Assembly: GCA_964577055.1 (NCBI GenBank)
Contig: CAZNWC010000005.1
Coordinates: 111,068-175,067, forward strand
DNA from: PNNG01 sp964577055
GTDB lineage: Bacteria > Bacteroidota > Bacteroidia > UBA7662
Length of the DNA: 64,000 bases
Direction of reading: 5' to 3'
The notes below the pieces were generated by a model. It was not told where the DNA came from. It did no database searches and worked only from the letters and a program-made list of their open reading frames with translations. The position numbers and the translations under genes are program-made. This document shows positions 1 through 9,434 of the stretch, piece by piece (positions within the stretch are counted from its first letter, which is position 1; each line of letters begins with the position of its first letter).

Positions 1-48
1 ATGAGGAAGAGGATGGGTTTCAGTTTATTCACTTTGATTCAGTTTACG

Positions 49-56
49 TACTTTTG
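49..56 (+). promoter_or_regulatory. -7 box of the lptD promoter
   Basis: TACTTTTG matches the Bacteroidota -7 consensus TAnnTTTG. It lies 48 nt before the TTG codon at 105, so transcription should begin near 60. That makes the in-frame TTG at 54 an unlikely start because it sits inside the box. No TTG -33 element is present at the usual 17-23 nt spacing. Confidence 0.5.
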
Positions 57-104
57 ACCGGCTTTATTATCAGCAAATTTAAATCAGCTATTGGGCTTTT
101 TACA

Positions 105-2756
105 TTGAAAGCATTACGTATTTTCCTCATTGCGCTGTTTATTTTCCACTTTGGTGGACAGGCAACGGCGCAGGAAGGTTCAAAAAGCGTACCAGATAGT
201 CTTCAGCAAAAAGATTCTCACCAAATTAATCCGGTTTTCAAGGATTCTTTATCAACTGTCCAGAACGACAGTACGCTAACTGTTGATTCAACCCAAAAGC
301 AAAAAAACAACAGTGGTTTAGAAGCAGAAGTAAAATATCAGGCACAAGATTCCATTGTTTTTGACCTCAGGCAAAAAGGAGCAAGGTTGTATGGACAAGC
401 GCAAGTAGATTATCAAACCATCCAATTGAAGGCTGCTACCATTGAGCAAAATTGGGCAACCAATCAGGTTATTGCTACGCCAAGTGCCGACAGCACTGGA
501 AAATTGATTGGAAAGCCCATTTTTAAAGATGGTGATCAAGAGTTTGAAAGCCAGCGAATGGTATACAATTTCAAAACTAAGAAAGCCCGTATTTCCGCAA
601 TGGTCACCAAGGAAGGTGAATCTTACTTAATTGGCCAAGAGGTTAAGTTGAATCCCGATCAGACGATTTATATCAAAAACACGCGTTACACTACCTGTAG
701 CAATACCGATCATCCGCATTTCTACTTGAATTTGTACATGGCCAAAATCATCCCGAATAAAAGTGTTGTAAGTGGACCGTCGAACATGGTGGTAGAAGGA
801 ATACCTGTACCTCTGGGATTGCCATTTGCCATAATCCCAACACAGCGTGGTCAGCGTTCGGGGATTTTGCCCCCTGAATACGGTAGGTCTCCAGAACTCG
901 GGTTTTTCCTGCGAAATGGAGGATACTATTTTGCCATTAACGACTACATCGACCTAGCCTTGCGGGCCGACGTTTATTCTTGGGGTAGTTTTCGATTAAA
1001 TCCAGCTACGCAGTACGTTAAAAAGTACAAGTACAGTGGGCGTTTGAGTTTTTCATACAGTAACCAACAACGTGGAGACAGACTTGCAGATGATTTTGTG
1101 CGTAACCGCGATTTTTTTGTTACGTGGCAGCATCAACAAGACCCAAAGGCAAATCCTTATGGCCGCTTCACAGCAAGTGTAGAAGCTGGAACCAGCAGTT
1201 TTTTAAGCAATAATTCTTTTGCCAACAACCAATTTCTCCGAAATCAATTGAGTTCGTCGATTAGCTACAACAGAAACTTTGCAGGAAAACCTTTTCGTTT
1301 CTCCATAGCAGCCCGACACACGCAAAACACCCAAACCCGACAAATTAAATTTGCGCTTCCAGAAGGTTCCTTCAACGTAAATCGTATTGAACCATTCCGG
1401 AGAAAATCGGCAGTAGGGGCAGAGCGTTGGTACGAAAAAATTGGTTTTACGTACCAAACGAACTTCAGAAACAATATTTCGGACTTCGATAGCTCATTGT
1501 TCAATGGGAATTTGCTTGACAAGATGGATGGGGGTTTTCAGCATGTGATTCCAATCAGCACCTCCGCTTTTGTCATCGGCAAATATTTTCAGTTGACACC
1601 CTCTCTGAACTACACTGAACGCTGGAATTACAAAAGCTTGAACAGGAGATATGAACCAGATTCAGGCAGGGTACTGACAGATACGTTAACAGGCTTTTTC
1701 AGAAACAACGACTATAGTTTCAGCTTAAGCATGAATACCCGACTGTATGGGCTAAAGCAATTTGGTCGTGGCAAATTGGCGGCTATACGACATGTGATGA
1801 ACCCAAGATTGGGGTACAGTTTAAGGCCCGATTTTTCAGCACCAAACTTTGGATTTTTTCAGGAAGTTCAAACCGATAGTTTAGGCAATACCCAGTTTTT
1901 CAGCAGGTTTGACGGTTTGGGGTATGGAGGTCCAGCGCCAGGACGGAGCGGTTCATTTTCGTTGAATGTTGATAATAATTTGGAGGCAAAAATCAGACAA
2001 CGAACCGACACGGGAGTCGTGATGAAAAAAATAAAGATTTTCGATTCATTCAATTTTGGGACAGTTTACAACTTAGCAGCAGATAGTCTCAGATTGTCCC
2101 CAATCGTATTTAGTGGTAGAACTACTTTTACCAATAATTTCAGTTTACTCTTTGGTGGAACCCTCGATCCATACACACGAGCAGCAAATGGTCAACGCAT
2201 CAATAGCTGGTTGGTAAATACTGAAGGACAGCTGGCCAATTTAACGAATGCTAACCTTGCTTTTAGTGGATCAATACGGCCGCAAAGCAAAGGGGCAAGG
2301 GCGCCATCCAACACCCTAGGAAATGTGAATATGCCCGCACCTGCTGATGAAGAGGAAGCGAAGGAACAAGCCTACCTAAGGCGACAGCAATGGAGTCAAT
2401 TTATCGATTGGACGGTCCCCTATAATCTTACCTTTAACTATACATTGAATTACACTCGTTCATTTATCGATAGCATACCTGCAATTATCACCCAAGGATT
2501 GCAGATAAATGGCGATGTGAGCATAACGCCCAAGTGGAAAATAGGATATAGTTCTGGTTATGATTTTACGAACAAACGGGTTACGCCTACAGTAATCAAT
2601 TTGTACCGCGATTTGCATTGTTGGGAAATGAGTTTTAATCTGGTTCCCTTTGGTTCTTTTCGTTCATATACCTTTACCATCAATGCCAAGGCCCGTATGT
2701 TGCAGGAGTTGAAATTAACCCGTCGACGCGATTGGTACGACCTACAACGATTTTAG
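105..2756 (+). CDS. lptD: LPS-assembly outer membrane protein LptD-like
   Basis: Large outer-membrane protein expected to insert lipopolysaccharide into the outer leaflet, the end point of the Lpt pathway. The start is inferred as TTG at 105: it gives 883 aa beginning MKALRIFLIALF, a typical signal peptide ending near ATAQ. The reading frame is open back to the window edge and has no ATG, but a -7 box at 49-56 argues against longer versions. After a Ser/Asp-rich linker comes an OstA-like segment (about residues 75-215), then a conserved block with GIPVPLGLPFAIIP and RSGILPPEYG, and a beta-strand-rich barrel to the C terminus. The assignment rests on this Bacteroidota LptD-type layout. It converges on the E2 gene, with a shared terminator between them. 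Confidence 0.8.
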   Translation: MKALRIFLIALFIFHFGGQATAQEGSKSVPDSLQQKDSHQINPVFKDSLSTVQNDSTLTVDSTQKQKNNSGLEAEVKYQAQDSIVFDLRQKGARLYGQAQVDYQTIQLKAATIEQNWATNQVIATPSADSTGKLIGKPIFKDGDQEFESQRMVYNFKTKKARISAMVTKEGESYLIGQEVKLNPDQTIYIKNTRYTTCSNTDHPHFYLNLYMAKIIPNKSVVSGPSNMVVEGIPVPLGLPFAIIPTQRGQRSGILPPEYGRSPELGFFLRNGGYYFAINDYIDLALRADVYSWGSFRLNPATQYVKKYKYSGRLSFSYSNQQRGDRLADDFVRNRDFFVTWQHQQDPKANPYGRFTASVEAGTSSFLSNNSFANNQFLRNQLSSSISYNRNFAGKPFRFSIAARHTQNTQTRQIKFALPEGSFNVNRIEPFRRKSAVGAERWYEKIGFTYQTNFRNNISDFDSSLFNGNLLDKMDGGFQHVIPISTSAFVIGKYFQLTPSLNYTERWNYKSLNRRYEPDSGRVLTDTLTGFFRNNDYSFSLSMNTRLYGLKQFGRGKLAAIRHVMNPRLGYSLRPDFSAPNFGFFQEVQTDSLGNTQFFSRFDGLGYGGPAPGRSGSFSLNVDNNLEAKIRQRTDTGVVMKKIKIFDSFNFGTVYNLAADSLRLSPIVFSGRTTFTNNFSLLFGGTLDPYTRAANGQRINSWLVNTEGQLANLTNANLAFSGSIRPQSKGARAPSNTLGNVNMPAPADEEEAKEQAYLRRQQWSQFIDWTVPYNLTFNYTLNYTRSFIDSIPAIITQGLQINGDVSITPKWKIGYSSGYDFTNKRVTPTVINLYRDLHCWEMSFNLVPFGSFRSYTFTINAKARMLQELKLTRRRDWYDLQRF

Positions 2757-2763
2757 CAATAAA

Positions 2764-2794
2764 AAAAAGCCTGATGCAACGCAACGGGCTTTTT
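2764..2794. terminator. bidirectional rho-independent terminator
   Basis: An 8-bp stem (AAAAAGCC paired with GGCTTTTT) encloses a 15-nt loop and has A and T tracts on opposite sides, so it can end both lptD (+) and the E2 gene (-). Only the AGCC/GGCT part adds much stability. Confidence 0.75.
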
Positions 2795-2810
2795 GTTCAA
2801 AGCTGGTTCT

Positions 2811-4142
2811 TTAAATAGGCCGATTGATGTCCCACTGCTCTAAATAGTCGGCCATACGGCGAACAAACATACCGCCCAAGGCTCCGTCTACCACACGGTG
2901 GTCGTAAGAGTGCGACAAAAACATCATGCTACGAATGCCAATCAAATCGCCGGCCTCTGTTTCAATAACGGCCGGTTTCTTGCGAATAGCCCCAACCGCC
3001 ATGATAGCTACTTGGGGTTGAGGAATAATGGGTGTACCCATTACATTGCCAAAGCTACCAACGTTTGAAATAGTGTAAGTACCACCTTGGATTTCATCAG
3101 GTTTCAATTTGTTGTTACGAGCCCGATTGGCTAAGTCATTTACACGTTTGGCAAGGCCTGCTAAATTGTATTGGTCAGCATTGTGAATGACGGGCACAAT
3201 CAAGTTGCCACTGGGTAATGCTGCGGCCATACCTATGTTTATGTCTTTTTTGATGATGAGGTTATTGCCATCCACTGACACATTGATCATTGGGAAATCT
3301 TGAATGGCCTTTACTGCGGCTTCGATGAAAATAGGAGTGAAGGTGAGTTTTTCGCCGTATCGCTTTTCAAATTCCTTCTTCACTTTATCGCGCCACATCA
3401 CCACATTGGTCATGTCAGCTTCTACAAAAGAAGTTACGTGTGCTGAAATACGCTTCGAAGCAACCATATTTTCTGCAATCATCCGACGCATACGGTCCAT
3501 TTCCATGATTTCCACGTTCCCTGAAGGCACACTTCCGGGGGTTTTGGCAACTACCGGGGGCTGTTCCACTGCTGGAACAACTGCTGCAGGCGCTGCGATG
3601 GCGGGTGCTTGAGCAATTGCAGCCGTTTTACCTGCTTTTTTATCAGCAACGTATTGGAGAATGTCTTTTTTGGTCACCCTGCCTTCACTGCCTGTGCCAG
3701 CGATGGCTTCGAGTTCTTGCATGCCGATGCCTTCTTGTGAAGCGATATTCAATACGAGCGGGGAATAAAAGCGACCTCCGGCAGGCTGGTCTACTTTGGC
3801 GGTAACTGCTTGGGTCAAGACCGCAGTGGGTGCTGGCATGGCATCCACAACCGTTCCAGCAGCTGTGGCTGCTGATGCAGGAGCTGCCGATTGGCCTGCT
3901 GCTTCTGTTTCTATGACGGCTAAAATGCCCCCAACCGGAACGACATCTCCTTCTTTGAACAAAAGTTCGCCTAATATGCCGGCTACTGGAGAAGGAACTT
4001 CTGAATCGACCTTGTCGGTTGCGATTTCGAGCACAGCTTCATCCAAAGCTATACTGTCGCCTGGCTTTTTTAGCCATTTCAGAATAGTTGCCTCCATGAT
4101 GCTTTCACCCATTTTGGGCATGAGCAAATCAACTTTTGCCAT
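2811..4142 (-). CDS. 2-oxo acid dehydrogenase dihydrolipoyl acyltransferase (E2)
   Basis: Core subunit of a 2-oxo acid dehydrogenase complex that moves acyl groups from E1 to CoA through a lipoyl arm. The 443 aa show one lipoyl domain (about 1-78, with the lipoylated Lys in TDKVDS at residue 44), an Ala/Pro-rich linker, a peripheral-subunit-binding domain (about 125-163) and the CAT-like catalytic domain (about 210-443) with the active-site DHRVVDG near 414-420. One lipoyl domain and no adjacent E1/E3 genes leave pyruvate, 2-oxoglutarate and branched-chain substrates all possible; the MAKVDLLMPKMGES start resembles the branched-chain type often seen in Bacteroidota. It has its own promoter inside the end of cinA. 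Confidence 0.9.
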   Translation of the reverse strand: MAKVDLLMPKMGESIMEATILKWLKKPGDSIALDEAVLEIATDKVDSEVPSPVAGILGELLFKEGDVVPVGGILAVIETEAAGQSAAPASAATAAGTVVDAMPAPTAVLTQAVTAKVDQPAGGRFYSPLVLNIASQEGIGMQELEAIAGTGSEGRVTKKDILQYVADKKAGKTAAIAQAPAIAAPAAVVPAVEQPPVVAKTPGSVPSGNVEIMEMDRMRRMIAENMVASKRISAHVTSFVEADMTNVVMWRDKVKKEFEKRYGEKLTFTPIFIEAAVKAIQDFPMINVSVDGNNLIIKKDINIGMAAALPSGNLIVPVIHNADQYNLAGLAKRVNDLANRARNNKLKPDEIQGGTYTISNVGSFGNVMGTPIIPQPQVAIMAVGAIRKKPAVIETEAGDLIGIRSMMFLSHSYDHRVVDGALGGMFVRRMADYLEQWDINRPI

Positions 4143-4164
4143 AGAACTAGATTTAAAAGTTGTG

Positions 4165-4195
4165 CAAAGGTAGGGTTTTGGCTGTGAAAGGTCAA
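4165..4195 (-). promoter_or_regulatory. promoter of the E2 gene, overlapping the cinA stop
   Basis: On the minus strand TTG (4195-4193), 20 nt and TACCTTTG (4172-4165) match the Bacteroidota TTTG-N17-23-TAnnTTTG promoter. It is the best two-element match in the window. The -33 TTG overlaps the cinA stop codon, and the -7 box ends 22 nt before the E2 ATG. Confidence 0.7.
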
Positions 4196-5433
4196 TTCAC
4201 AACGAGCATTTTCCACAGGAGATACAAGGCTGTCATGCTGGCCCGTTCAATGTTTAAGCTGCGTTCATTCCCGAAATTATAAGATCGCGCAATGGTTTCA
4301 TTTGGACCCGAAACGGCAATCCAAACAGTTCCAACTGGTTTTGATGCTGTACCTCCGTCGGGTCCGGCAATACCGCTCACGGCAATTGCATAGTCTACAT
4401 TTATGAGCCTTTTGAGGCCATGCGCCATACTTATCACCACTGTTTCGCTCACAGCACCATGTTGCTCAATCGCAGCAGGGCTCACTTGAAGCTGTTGCGT
4501 TTTTACGTCATTGGCATAACAAACCACACTGCCTTGAAAGTAGCTGCTTGCACCCGGTATACGCGTAAGAAGACTTGCGATGGTACCTCCGGTGCAGCTT
4601 TCAGCCGTTCCCACGGTTGCATTTTTCTGCTTGAGCTGCTTGCCTATTGCCTCTTCGAGTGATTCTTCATCATAACCATATACATGATGACCCAAGAGAT
4701 CTTTGATTTTTGCTTCGTACACAGCTATTTCGCCAACCAAATGTTCTCGATTTATTCCGCGACCTGATAGTCTTAGCCGCACGATACCAGGACGAGGCAA
4801 GTAAGCAAGTTTGATGTATTCTGGCATTTCTTCTTCTACAGCAGCGATTGTTGCAGCAATATGTGATTCTACCATGCCACAGGTCATCAACGTGCGGTGC
4901 ACAATTACGGGCAATTGCATTTCCTTTTGTAGCAAAGGCAGAAGTTGATTTGAAACGATATTTTTCATTTCATAGGGAACGCCTGGCATACTCAATACCC
5001 AATAGTTTGTATTTCTCCAAAGCATTCCTTGCGCAGTGCCTAGTTCATTGAGTAGAATCTCGCAATTGTCAGGTAAATCGGCTTGTTGTGCATTCATCAG
5101 GCTCATGGTTCTTCCCCTTTGCTCAAACCAATTACGCAAACGGCTTAAGACTGCCTCATTTGTCACCAGTTCGCTACCGAAGTATCGGGCCAAGGTGTGC
5201 TTGGTGATGTCGTCTTTCGTTGGTCCCAAACCGCCAGTCATCAAAATCAAGGACGCACGGGTTTTGGCCAAATCGAGCGCCGACACAATAGCCCCTGCTT
5301 CATCGCTAACGGAGCTGATTTGTACCACCTGAATGCCAATTTTACTCAATTCAGCCCCTATCCAAGCCGAATTGGTGTCAACAATTTGCCCTATAAGTAT
5401 CTCATCGCCAATGGTGATTATTTCCGCGCGCAT
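4192..5433 (-). CDS. cinA: CinA-family nicotinamide-nucleotide amidase / competence-damage protein
   Basis: Protein of 413 aa starting at MRAEIITIGDEIL; a longer in-frame version (to 5502) would run into the divergent gene and adds no family sequence. The N-terminal half is the MoaB/CinA-like domain (about 1-170) with GDEILIG and TGGLGPTKDD. The C-terminal half (about 255-413) is the NMN deamidase domain with AESCTGG and GIAGPDGG. Family knowledge: the C-terminal domain hydrolyses nicotinamide mononucleotide for pyridine-nucleotide salvage and the N-terminal domain acts as an ADP-ribose pyrophosphatase. It lies upstream of the E2 gene on the same strand, but that gene has its own promoter, so cotranscription is optional. 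Confidence 0.92.
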   Translation of the reverse strand: MRAEIITIGDEILIGQIVDTNSAWIGAELSKIGIQVVQISSVSDEAGAIVSALDLAKTRASLILMTGGLGPTKDDITKHTLARYFGSELVTNEAVLSRLRNWFEQRGRTMSLMNAQQADLPDNCEILLNELGTAQGMLWRNTNYWVLSMPGVPYEMKNIVSNQLLPLLQKEMQLPVIVHRTLMTCGMVESHIAATIAAVEEEMPEYIKLAYLPRPGIVRLRLSGRGINREHLVGEIAVYEAKIKDLLGHHVYGYDEESLEEAIGKQLKQKNATVGTAESCTGGTIASLLTRIPGASSYFQGSVVCYANDVKTQQLQVSPAAIEQHGAVSETVVISMAHGLKRLINVDYAIAVSGIAGPDGGTASKPVGTVWIAVSGPNETIARSYNFGNERSLNIERASMTALYLLWKMLVVN

Positions 5434-5489
5434 CTGAATTGAAATTTGATTAAATGTAGTCTTTTCGTAGATTCGTTTAGCATTGCACG

Positions 5490-6539
5490 ATGAAAAGAAC
5501 ATGGCTTTTTTGTTTTGGTTTGTTGCCTTTTTTGGCGGAGGCCCAACCCGTGTTCAATCGAGCCGATATGCCATTGCCCGGTGATACCGCCAGAATGATG
5601 AATGCGGGTACGCCTGCCAATTTGAATACAAGACTGCAAGTATCTGGTCCCAACGCCAAATGGGACTTTTCTGACCTGCAACCAGAAGAACATGAGTTGG
5701 TGACTTTTCAAGGTGCAGCACAAACACCTTATTTCTTTTTTGCCTTGGCCAACGCACATGGTGTGAAATTTGCAGATTCGATTAACTTGTTGGTGATAAA
5801 TCTGGAGCGTATTTATGACTTTTATAACGTCAATAATCAACGCTATGCTGCAGTAGGAAGAGGAGTGACCGTTCAAGGTTTCCCATTGCCAGCCCAATAC
5901 ACCGATCCGGATGAAGTCTATTTTTTTCCACTACAATTTGGTAGACGCGACACCAGTACATTTGCCTATGGCATTATCATTCCTCAAACCGGAGGTTTTG
6001 CCAGCAAAGGTGGACGCTTAACGGAAGTTGACGGTTGGGGTGAGCTCATTACCCCTTTTGGTACTTACAACGCCTTGCGTGTGAAAAGCACTGTGCGCAT
6101 CGAAGATAGCATCAGTTTTAATGGCATCAATTTGCCATTGCCCCAACGAACAGAAATAGAGTATCGATGGCTGGTGAAGGGTGAAAAGGTACCTGTGCTC
6201 AAAATCCGAGGGAATGCTTTTTTTGGTGCTTTTACAGCTACTTCCTTGCAGTATCGTTACAATTTGCCACAAATAGTCCCTCCGGTGAGTGTAGTGGTAC
6301 CTCCGGGTGAAATCGTGATTTATCCCAATCCAACCGCAGAAATGCTCTTTTTTGCTGTAAATACACTCGATAGAATTGAGCACATTGAAATTATCGACCA
6401 ATTTGGACGTGTAGTATTCAGCGAGCAAGGCAATCGCAAATTATTAGATGTGCGAGAGCTACAAAGTGGGGTTTACCAAGTAACCGTGACAGGACAGTAC
6501 GGGCGAAGCACACAAAAAATAGTCGTGGCCAACCGCTGA
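5490..6539 (+). CDS. secreted protein with type IX secretion sorting domain (type A)
   Basis: Protein of 349 aa with a signal peptide (MKRTWLFCFGLLPFLAEAQ, cut near residue 19), a central region of about 240 residues that I do not recognise, and a C-terminal domain starting at YPNPTAEMLFF (about residue 278). That domain carries the family pattern of an IxIxDxxGRVV strand, LDVREL and GVYQVTVT, ending in KIVV. This C-terminal pattern is the type A cargo signal of type IX secretion, so the protein should be exported across the outer membrane and possibly anchored to the surface. It diverges from cinA with a 56-nt gap. Confidence 0.8.
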   Translation: MKRTWLFCFGLLPFLAEAQPVFNRADMPLPGDTARMMNAGTPANLNTRLQVSGPNAKWDFSDLQPEEHELVTFQGAAQTPYFFFALANAHGVKFADSINLLVINLERIYDFYNVNNQRYAAVGRGVTVQGFPLPAQYTDPDEVYFFPLQFGRRDTSTFAYGIIIPQTGGFASKGGRLTEVDGWGELITPFGTYNALRVKSTVRIEDSISFNGINLPLPQRTEIEYRWLVKGEKVPVLKIRGNAFFGAFTATSLQYRYNLPQIVPPVSVVVPPGEIVIYPNPTAEMLFFAVNTLDRIEHIEIIDQFGRVVFSEQGNRKLLDVRELQSGVYQVTVTGQYGRSTQKIVVANR

Positions 6540-6617
6540 TATTATTTGGTGGACAACTCGTGTATACTTTCTCTTCATTGCTTGCTTTTTTTGTATTCTG
6601 TAGATTAGGAGAGGAGT

Positions 6618-7412
6618 ATGCAACAATACCACGATTTGATGAGGCATGTGCTTGAGCATGGTGCCCGTAAGGAAGACCGCACCGGAACCGGTACCATTAG
6701 CGTATTTGGCTACCAAATGCGTTTTGATTTGCAAGAAGGTTTTCCATTGATTACGACCAAAAAACTCCATTTGCGCTCTATTATCCACGAATTGCTATGG
6801 TTTTTGAAAGGCGAAACCAATATTGCTTATCTCAAAGAAAATGGCGTGAGCATTTGGGATGAGTGGGCCGATGAACGGGGAAATCTTGGGCCTGTGTATG
6901 GTTATCAATGGCGAAGTTGGCCAACTGCTGATGGTAGGCACATAGATCAGATATCGGAAGTGATAGAAACTATTAAAAAAAATCCTGATTCTCGCCGCAT
7001 CATCGTGTCTGCATGGAATGTCGGAGAAATCAAAAACATGGCCCTTCCGCCTTGTCATGCTTTCTTTCAATTTTATGTAGCAAATGGCAAACTGAGTTGC
7101 CAGTTGTACCAGCGCTCCGCAGATATCTTTTTGGGCGTACCTTTCAACATTGCCTCCTACGCACTACTTACCATGATGGTAGCACAAGTTTGTGGCCTTG
7201 AACCAGGTGATTTTGTGCACACTTTTGGGGATGCTCACTTATACCTCAACCACTTGGAACAAGCCGAACTGCAGCTCAGCCGAGATTTCAAGCCGTTGCC
7301 GCAAATGAAAATCAATCCCCAAGTAAAAGACATTTTCAACTTTCGCTACGAGGATTTTGAATTGCTCAACTATAATCCTCATCCCCACATCAAAGCCCCA
7401 GTGGCGATTTAA
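6618..7412 (+). CDS. thyA: thymidylate synthase
   Basis: Converts dUMP and 5,10-methylene-tetrahydrofolate to dTMP and dihydrofolate. The 264 aa equal the E. coli enzyme in length, and the catalytic cysteine in LPPCHAFFQFYV is at residue 146. RTGTGT near the N terminus binds phosphate; the QRSADIFLGVPFNIASYALL block is intact. The start is supported by a strong purine-rich ribosome binding site (AGGAGAGGAG) just upstream, unusual in this window. folA follows after 8 nt, so the two enzymes of the thymidylate cycle are probably cotranscribed. Confidence 0.98.
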   Translation: MQQYHDLMRHVLEHGARKEDRTGTGTISVFGYQMRFDLQEGFPLITTKKLHLRSIIHELLWFLKGETNIAYLKENGVSIWDEWADERGNLGPVYGYQWRSWPTADGRHIDQISEVIETIKKNPDSRRIIVSAWNVGEIKNMALPPCHAFFQFYVANGKLSCQLYQRSADIFLGVPFNIASYALLTMMVAQVCGLEPGDFVHTFGDAHLYLNHLEQAELQLSRDFKPLPQMKINPQVKDIFNFRYEDFELLNYNPHPHIKAPVAI

Positions 7413-7420
7413 TCTATATC

Positions 7421-7900
7421 ATGCTGTCAATATTAGTCGCTGCCGACGAGGCCAATGGCATTGGCAAGGAAAATCAGCTTATTTGGCATATACCAGATGA
7501 TTTGAAGCGGTTTAAGGCACTTACAATGGGTCGGAAAATCATCATGGGACGAAAAACCTATGAAAGTATTGGCAGGCCTCTCCCCGGGCGTGCGAATATC
7601 GTTATTTCACGGCAAGCCAATTTATTGCTGCCGGGATGCACCGTGGTTTCTACAATCGAACAAGCATTGGCCCTAACCTTGCCCGATGAAGAGGCCTTTG
7701 TGATTGGAGGCAGCGAAATATATCGACAGTTGTTGCCTCTTTGCAAAAGGTTGTACCTTACAAGGGTTTTTGATCGATTTGAAGCAGATGCTTTTTTCCC
7801 AGCATTGGATGATACTTGGCTGATAGAAAAAATCAGCCCGCGTTTCGCAACCGAAAGCGGGCTTGAATATCAGTTTATCGACTTATTTCGCAACCGTTAA
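7421..7900 (+). CDS. folA: dihydrofolate reductase
   Basis: Reduces the dihydrofolate made by ThyA to tetrahydrofolate with NADPH. The length of 159 aa matches E. coli DHFR, with the catalytic acid in IPDDLKRF at Asp27, the NADPH-binding MGRKTYESIGRPLPGR segment and FVIGGSEIYRQLLP. It lies 8 nt downstream of thyA and forms a two-gene unit with it. The 3' end contains a GC-rich hairpin (about 7835-7863) within the coding sequence. It converges on proS, 9 nt away. Confidence 0.97.
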   Translation: MLSILVAADEANGIGKENQLIWHIPDDLKRFKALTMGRKIIMGRKTYESIGRPLPGRANIVISRQANLLLPGCTVVSTIEQALALTLPDEEAFVIGGSEIYRQLLPLCKRLYLTRVFDRFEADAFFPALDDTWLIEKISPRFATESGLEYQFIDLFRNR

Positions 7901-7909
7901 AAGCAAAGC

Positions 7910-9382
7910 TTAATAAGCTCTTGCAAAAAGCACTCTTTGGCCAGAGGGGTTTCCTGTAAGAATGCATTTTCCGGGTTCTTGCTGGTTGTTTAATGGAATG
8001 CAACGAATGGTAGCTTTGGTTTTTTCTTTGATTGCTTGTTCCGTTTCGCTGCTTCCATCCCAGTGTGCAGCAATAAATCCACCTTTTTCGTCAAGCAATT
8101 TTTCAAATTCATCCCAGCTATCGGCCTTGTGCGTCATACTGGTTCTAAAATCAAGTGCCTTCTGATAAATGTTGGTTTGAATTTGCTCAAGCAAGTGTGT
8201 GATTTTTACAGGAAGATCGGTTGTTTGAAGCGTCTCTTTTTCCTTGGTGTCACGTCGCGCAACTTCCACGGTACCTTGTTCTAAATCGCGCATGCCCAAA
8301 GCAATACGAACAGGTATGCCCTTGAGTTCCGAATCTGCAAATTTGTAACCTGGGCGGTATTTGTCGTCACCATCAAATTTTGCCCTAATTCCTGCTGCCT
8401 CAAGTTCTTTTTTGATTTTCTCACCTGCCTCACGCAAAATGGAGATGCTTTCCTCTCCTTTGTAAATAGGTACAATGATGGCTTGAATTGGAGCCAATTT
8501 TGGAGGTAAAATCAAACCATCGTCGTCGCTATGTGCCATTACCAGTGCGCCCATCAATCGGGTTGAAACCCCCCATGATGTGGCCCACACAAACTCCCGT
8601 TGCCCATCGGGACCTGCGAATTGGACATCAAAGGCCTTGGCAAAATTTTGACCTAAAAAGTGAGAGGTTCCTGCTTGGAGTGCCTTTCCATCTTGCATCA
8701 AAGCTTCTATGCAATAAGTATCAACAGCACCGGCAAATCGCTCATTGGCAGTTTTCACCCCTTTGACTACCGGAACACCCATCCATTCTTCCGCAAATTT
8801 TGCATAGACATCCAACATTTTACGGGTTTCTTCAATGGCTTCTTCCGATGTTGCATGTGCAGTATGTCCTTCTTGCCACAAAAACTCAGTGGTGCGCAAG
8901 AATAGCCGGGTTCGCATTTCCCAACGCACCACATTGGCCCATTGATTGATGAGCAACGGGAGATCGCGGTAGCTTTGGATCCAGTCTTTATAGGTATTCC
9001 AAATGATGGTTTCGGACGTTGGACGAACGATGAGTTCTTCTTCAAGTTTCGCTTCAGGGTCTACAATGATTTCACCGTTTTCACCATTTTTTAGACGATA
9101 ATGTGTCACTACAGCACATTCTTTTGCAAATCCATCGACATGGCTCGCTTCCTTGCTAAAAAATGATTTTGGAATGAACAAAGGGAAATAAGCGTTGCTG
9201 TGTCCAGTATCTTTGAACATTTGGTCAAGGGCATCGCGCATACGTTCCCAAATGGCAAATCCATATGGCTTAATTACCATACATCCCCGAACAGCGGAGT
9301 AATCAGCCAAACCGGCCTTAATGACCAAATCATTGTACCATTGTGAGTAGTCCTGAGCGCGCGACGTTATTTCTTTTGCCAT
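7910..9382 (-). CDS. proS: prolyl-tRNA synthetase (type 3, eukaryote/archaeal-like)
   Basis: Charges tRNA-Pro with proline. The 490 aa form lacks the large editing insertion of the E. coli type and starts with the AQDYSQWYNDLVIKAGLADY block of the short type 3 enzymes. Class II motifs are visible: motif 2 around RWEMRTRLFLRTTEFLWQEGHTAH and motif 3 within the GVSTRLMGALVM region. The C-terminal domain ends in the aromatic FARAY. Without the insertion domain, editing of Ala-tRNA-Pro would need a separate factor, which is not in the window. A short AAGCTT-type hairpin overlaps the stop codon. Confidence 0.96.
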   Translation of the reverse strand: MAKEITSRAQDYSQWYNDLVIKAGLADYSAVRGCMVIKPYGFAIWERMRDALDQMFKDTGHSNAYFPLFIPKSFFSKEASHVDGFAKECAVVTHYRLKNGENGEIIVDPEAKLEEELIVRPTSETIIWNTYKDWIQSYRDLPLLINQWANVVRWEMRTRLFLRTTEFLWQEGHTAHATSEEAIEETRKMLDVYAKFAEEWMGVPVVKGVKTANERFAGAVDTYCIEALMQDGKALQAGTSHFLGQNFAKAFDVQFAGPDGQREFVWATSWGVSTRLMGALVMAHSDDDGLILPPKLAPIQAIIVPIYKGEESISILREAGEKIKKELEAAGIRAKFDGDDKYRPGYKFADSELKGIPVRIALGMRDLEQGTVEVARRDTKEKETLQTTDLPVKITHLLEQIQTNIYQKALDFRTSMTHKADSWDEFEKLLDEKGGFIAAHWDGSSETEQAIKEKTKATIRCIPLNNQQEPGKCILTGNPSGQRVLFARAY

Positions 9383-9434
9383 TTGTTTTTATACTTTGGA
9401 GCGAATATTGACGTATATTTATGGAATTGGTGAA

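Noticed and set aside
1..57. Complete small frame starting at base 1 (18 aa)
   Set aside because: It is in a different frame from lptD, has no upstream context, and covers the lptD promoter.
3304..4173. Open frames on the strand opposite the E2 gene (102 to 125 aa)
   Set aside because: They mirror the Ala/Pro-rich linker and lipoyl region of the real gene, have no start signals or family likeness, and read as shadows.
5418..5897. Open frame of 159 aa on the minus strand at the start of the type IX cargo gene
   Set aside because: It is antisense to the signal-peptide region and has no recognisable domain.
7835..7863. GC-rich hairpin in the 3' end of folA (AGCCCGC...GCGGGCT)
   Set aside because: Lies within conserved coding sequence and has no T tract; probably chance.
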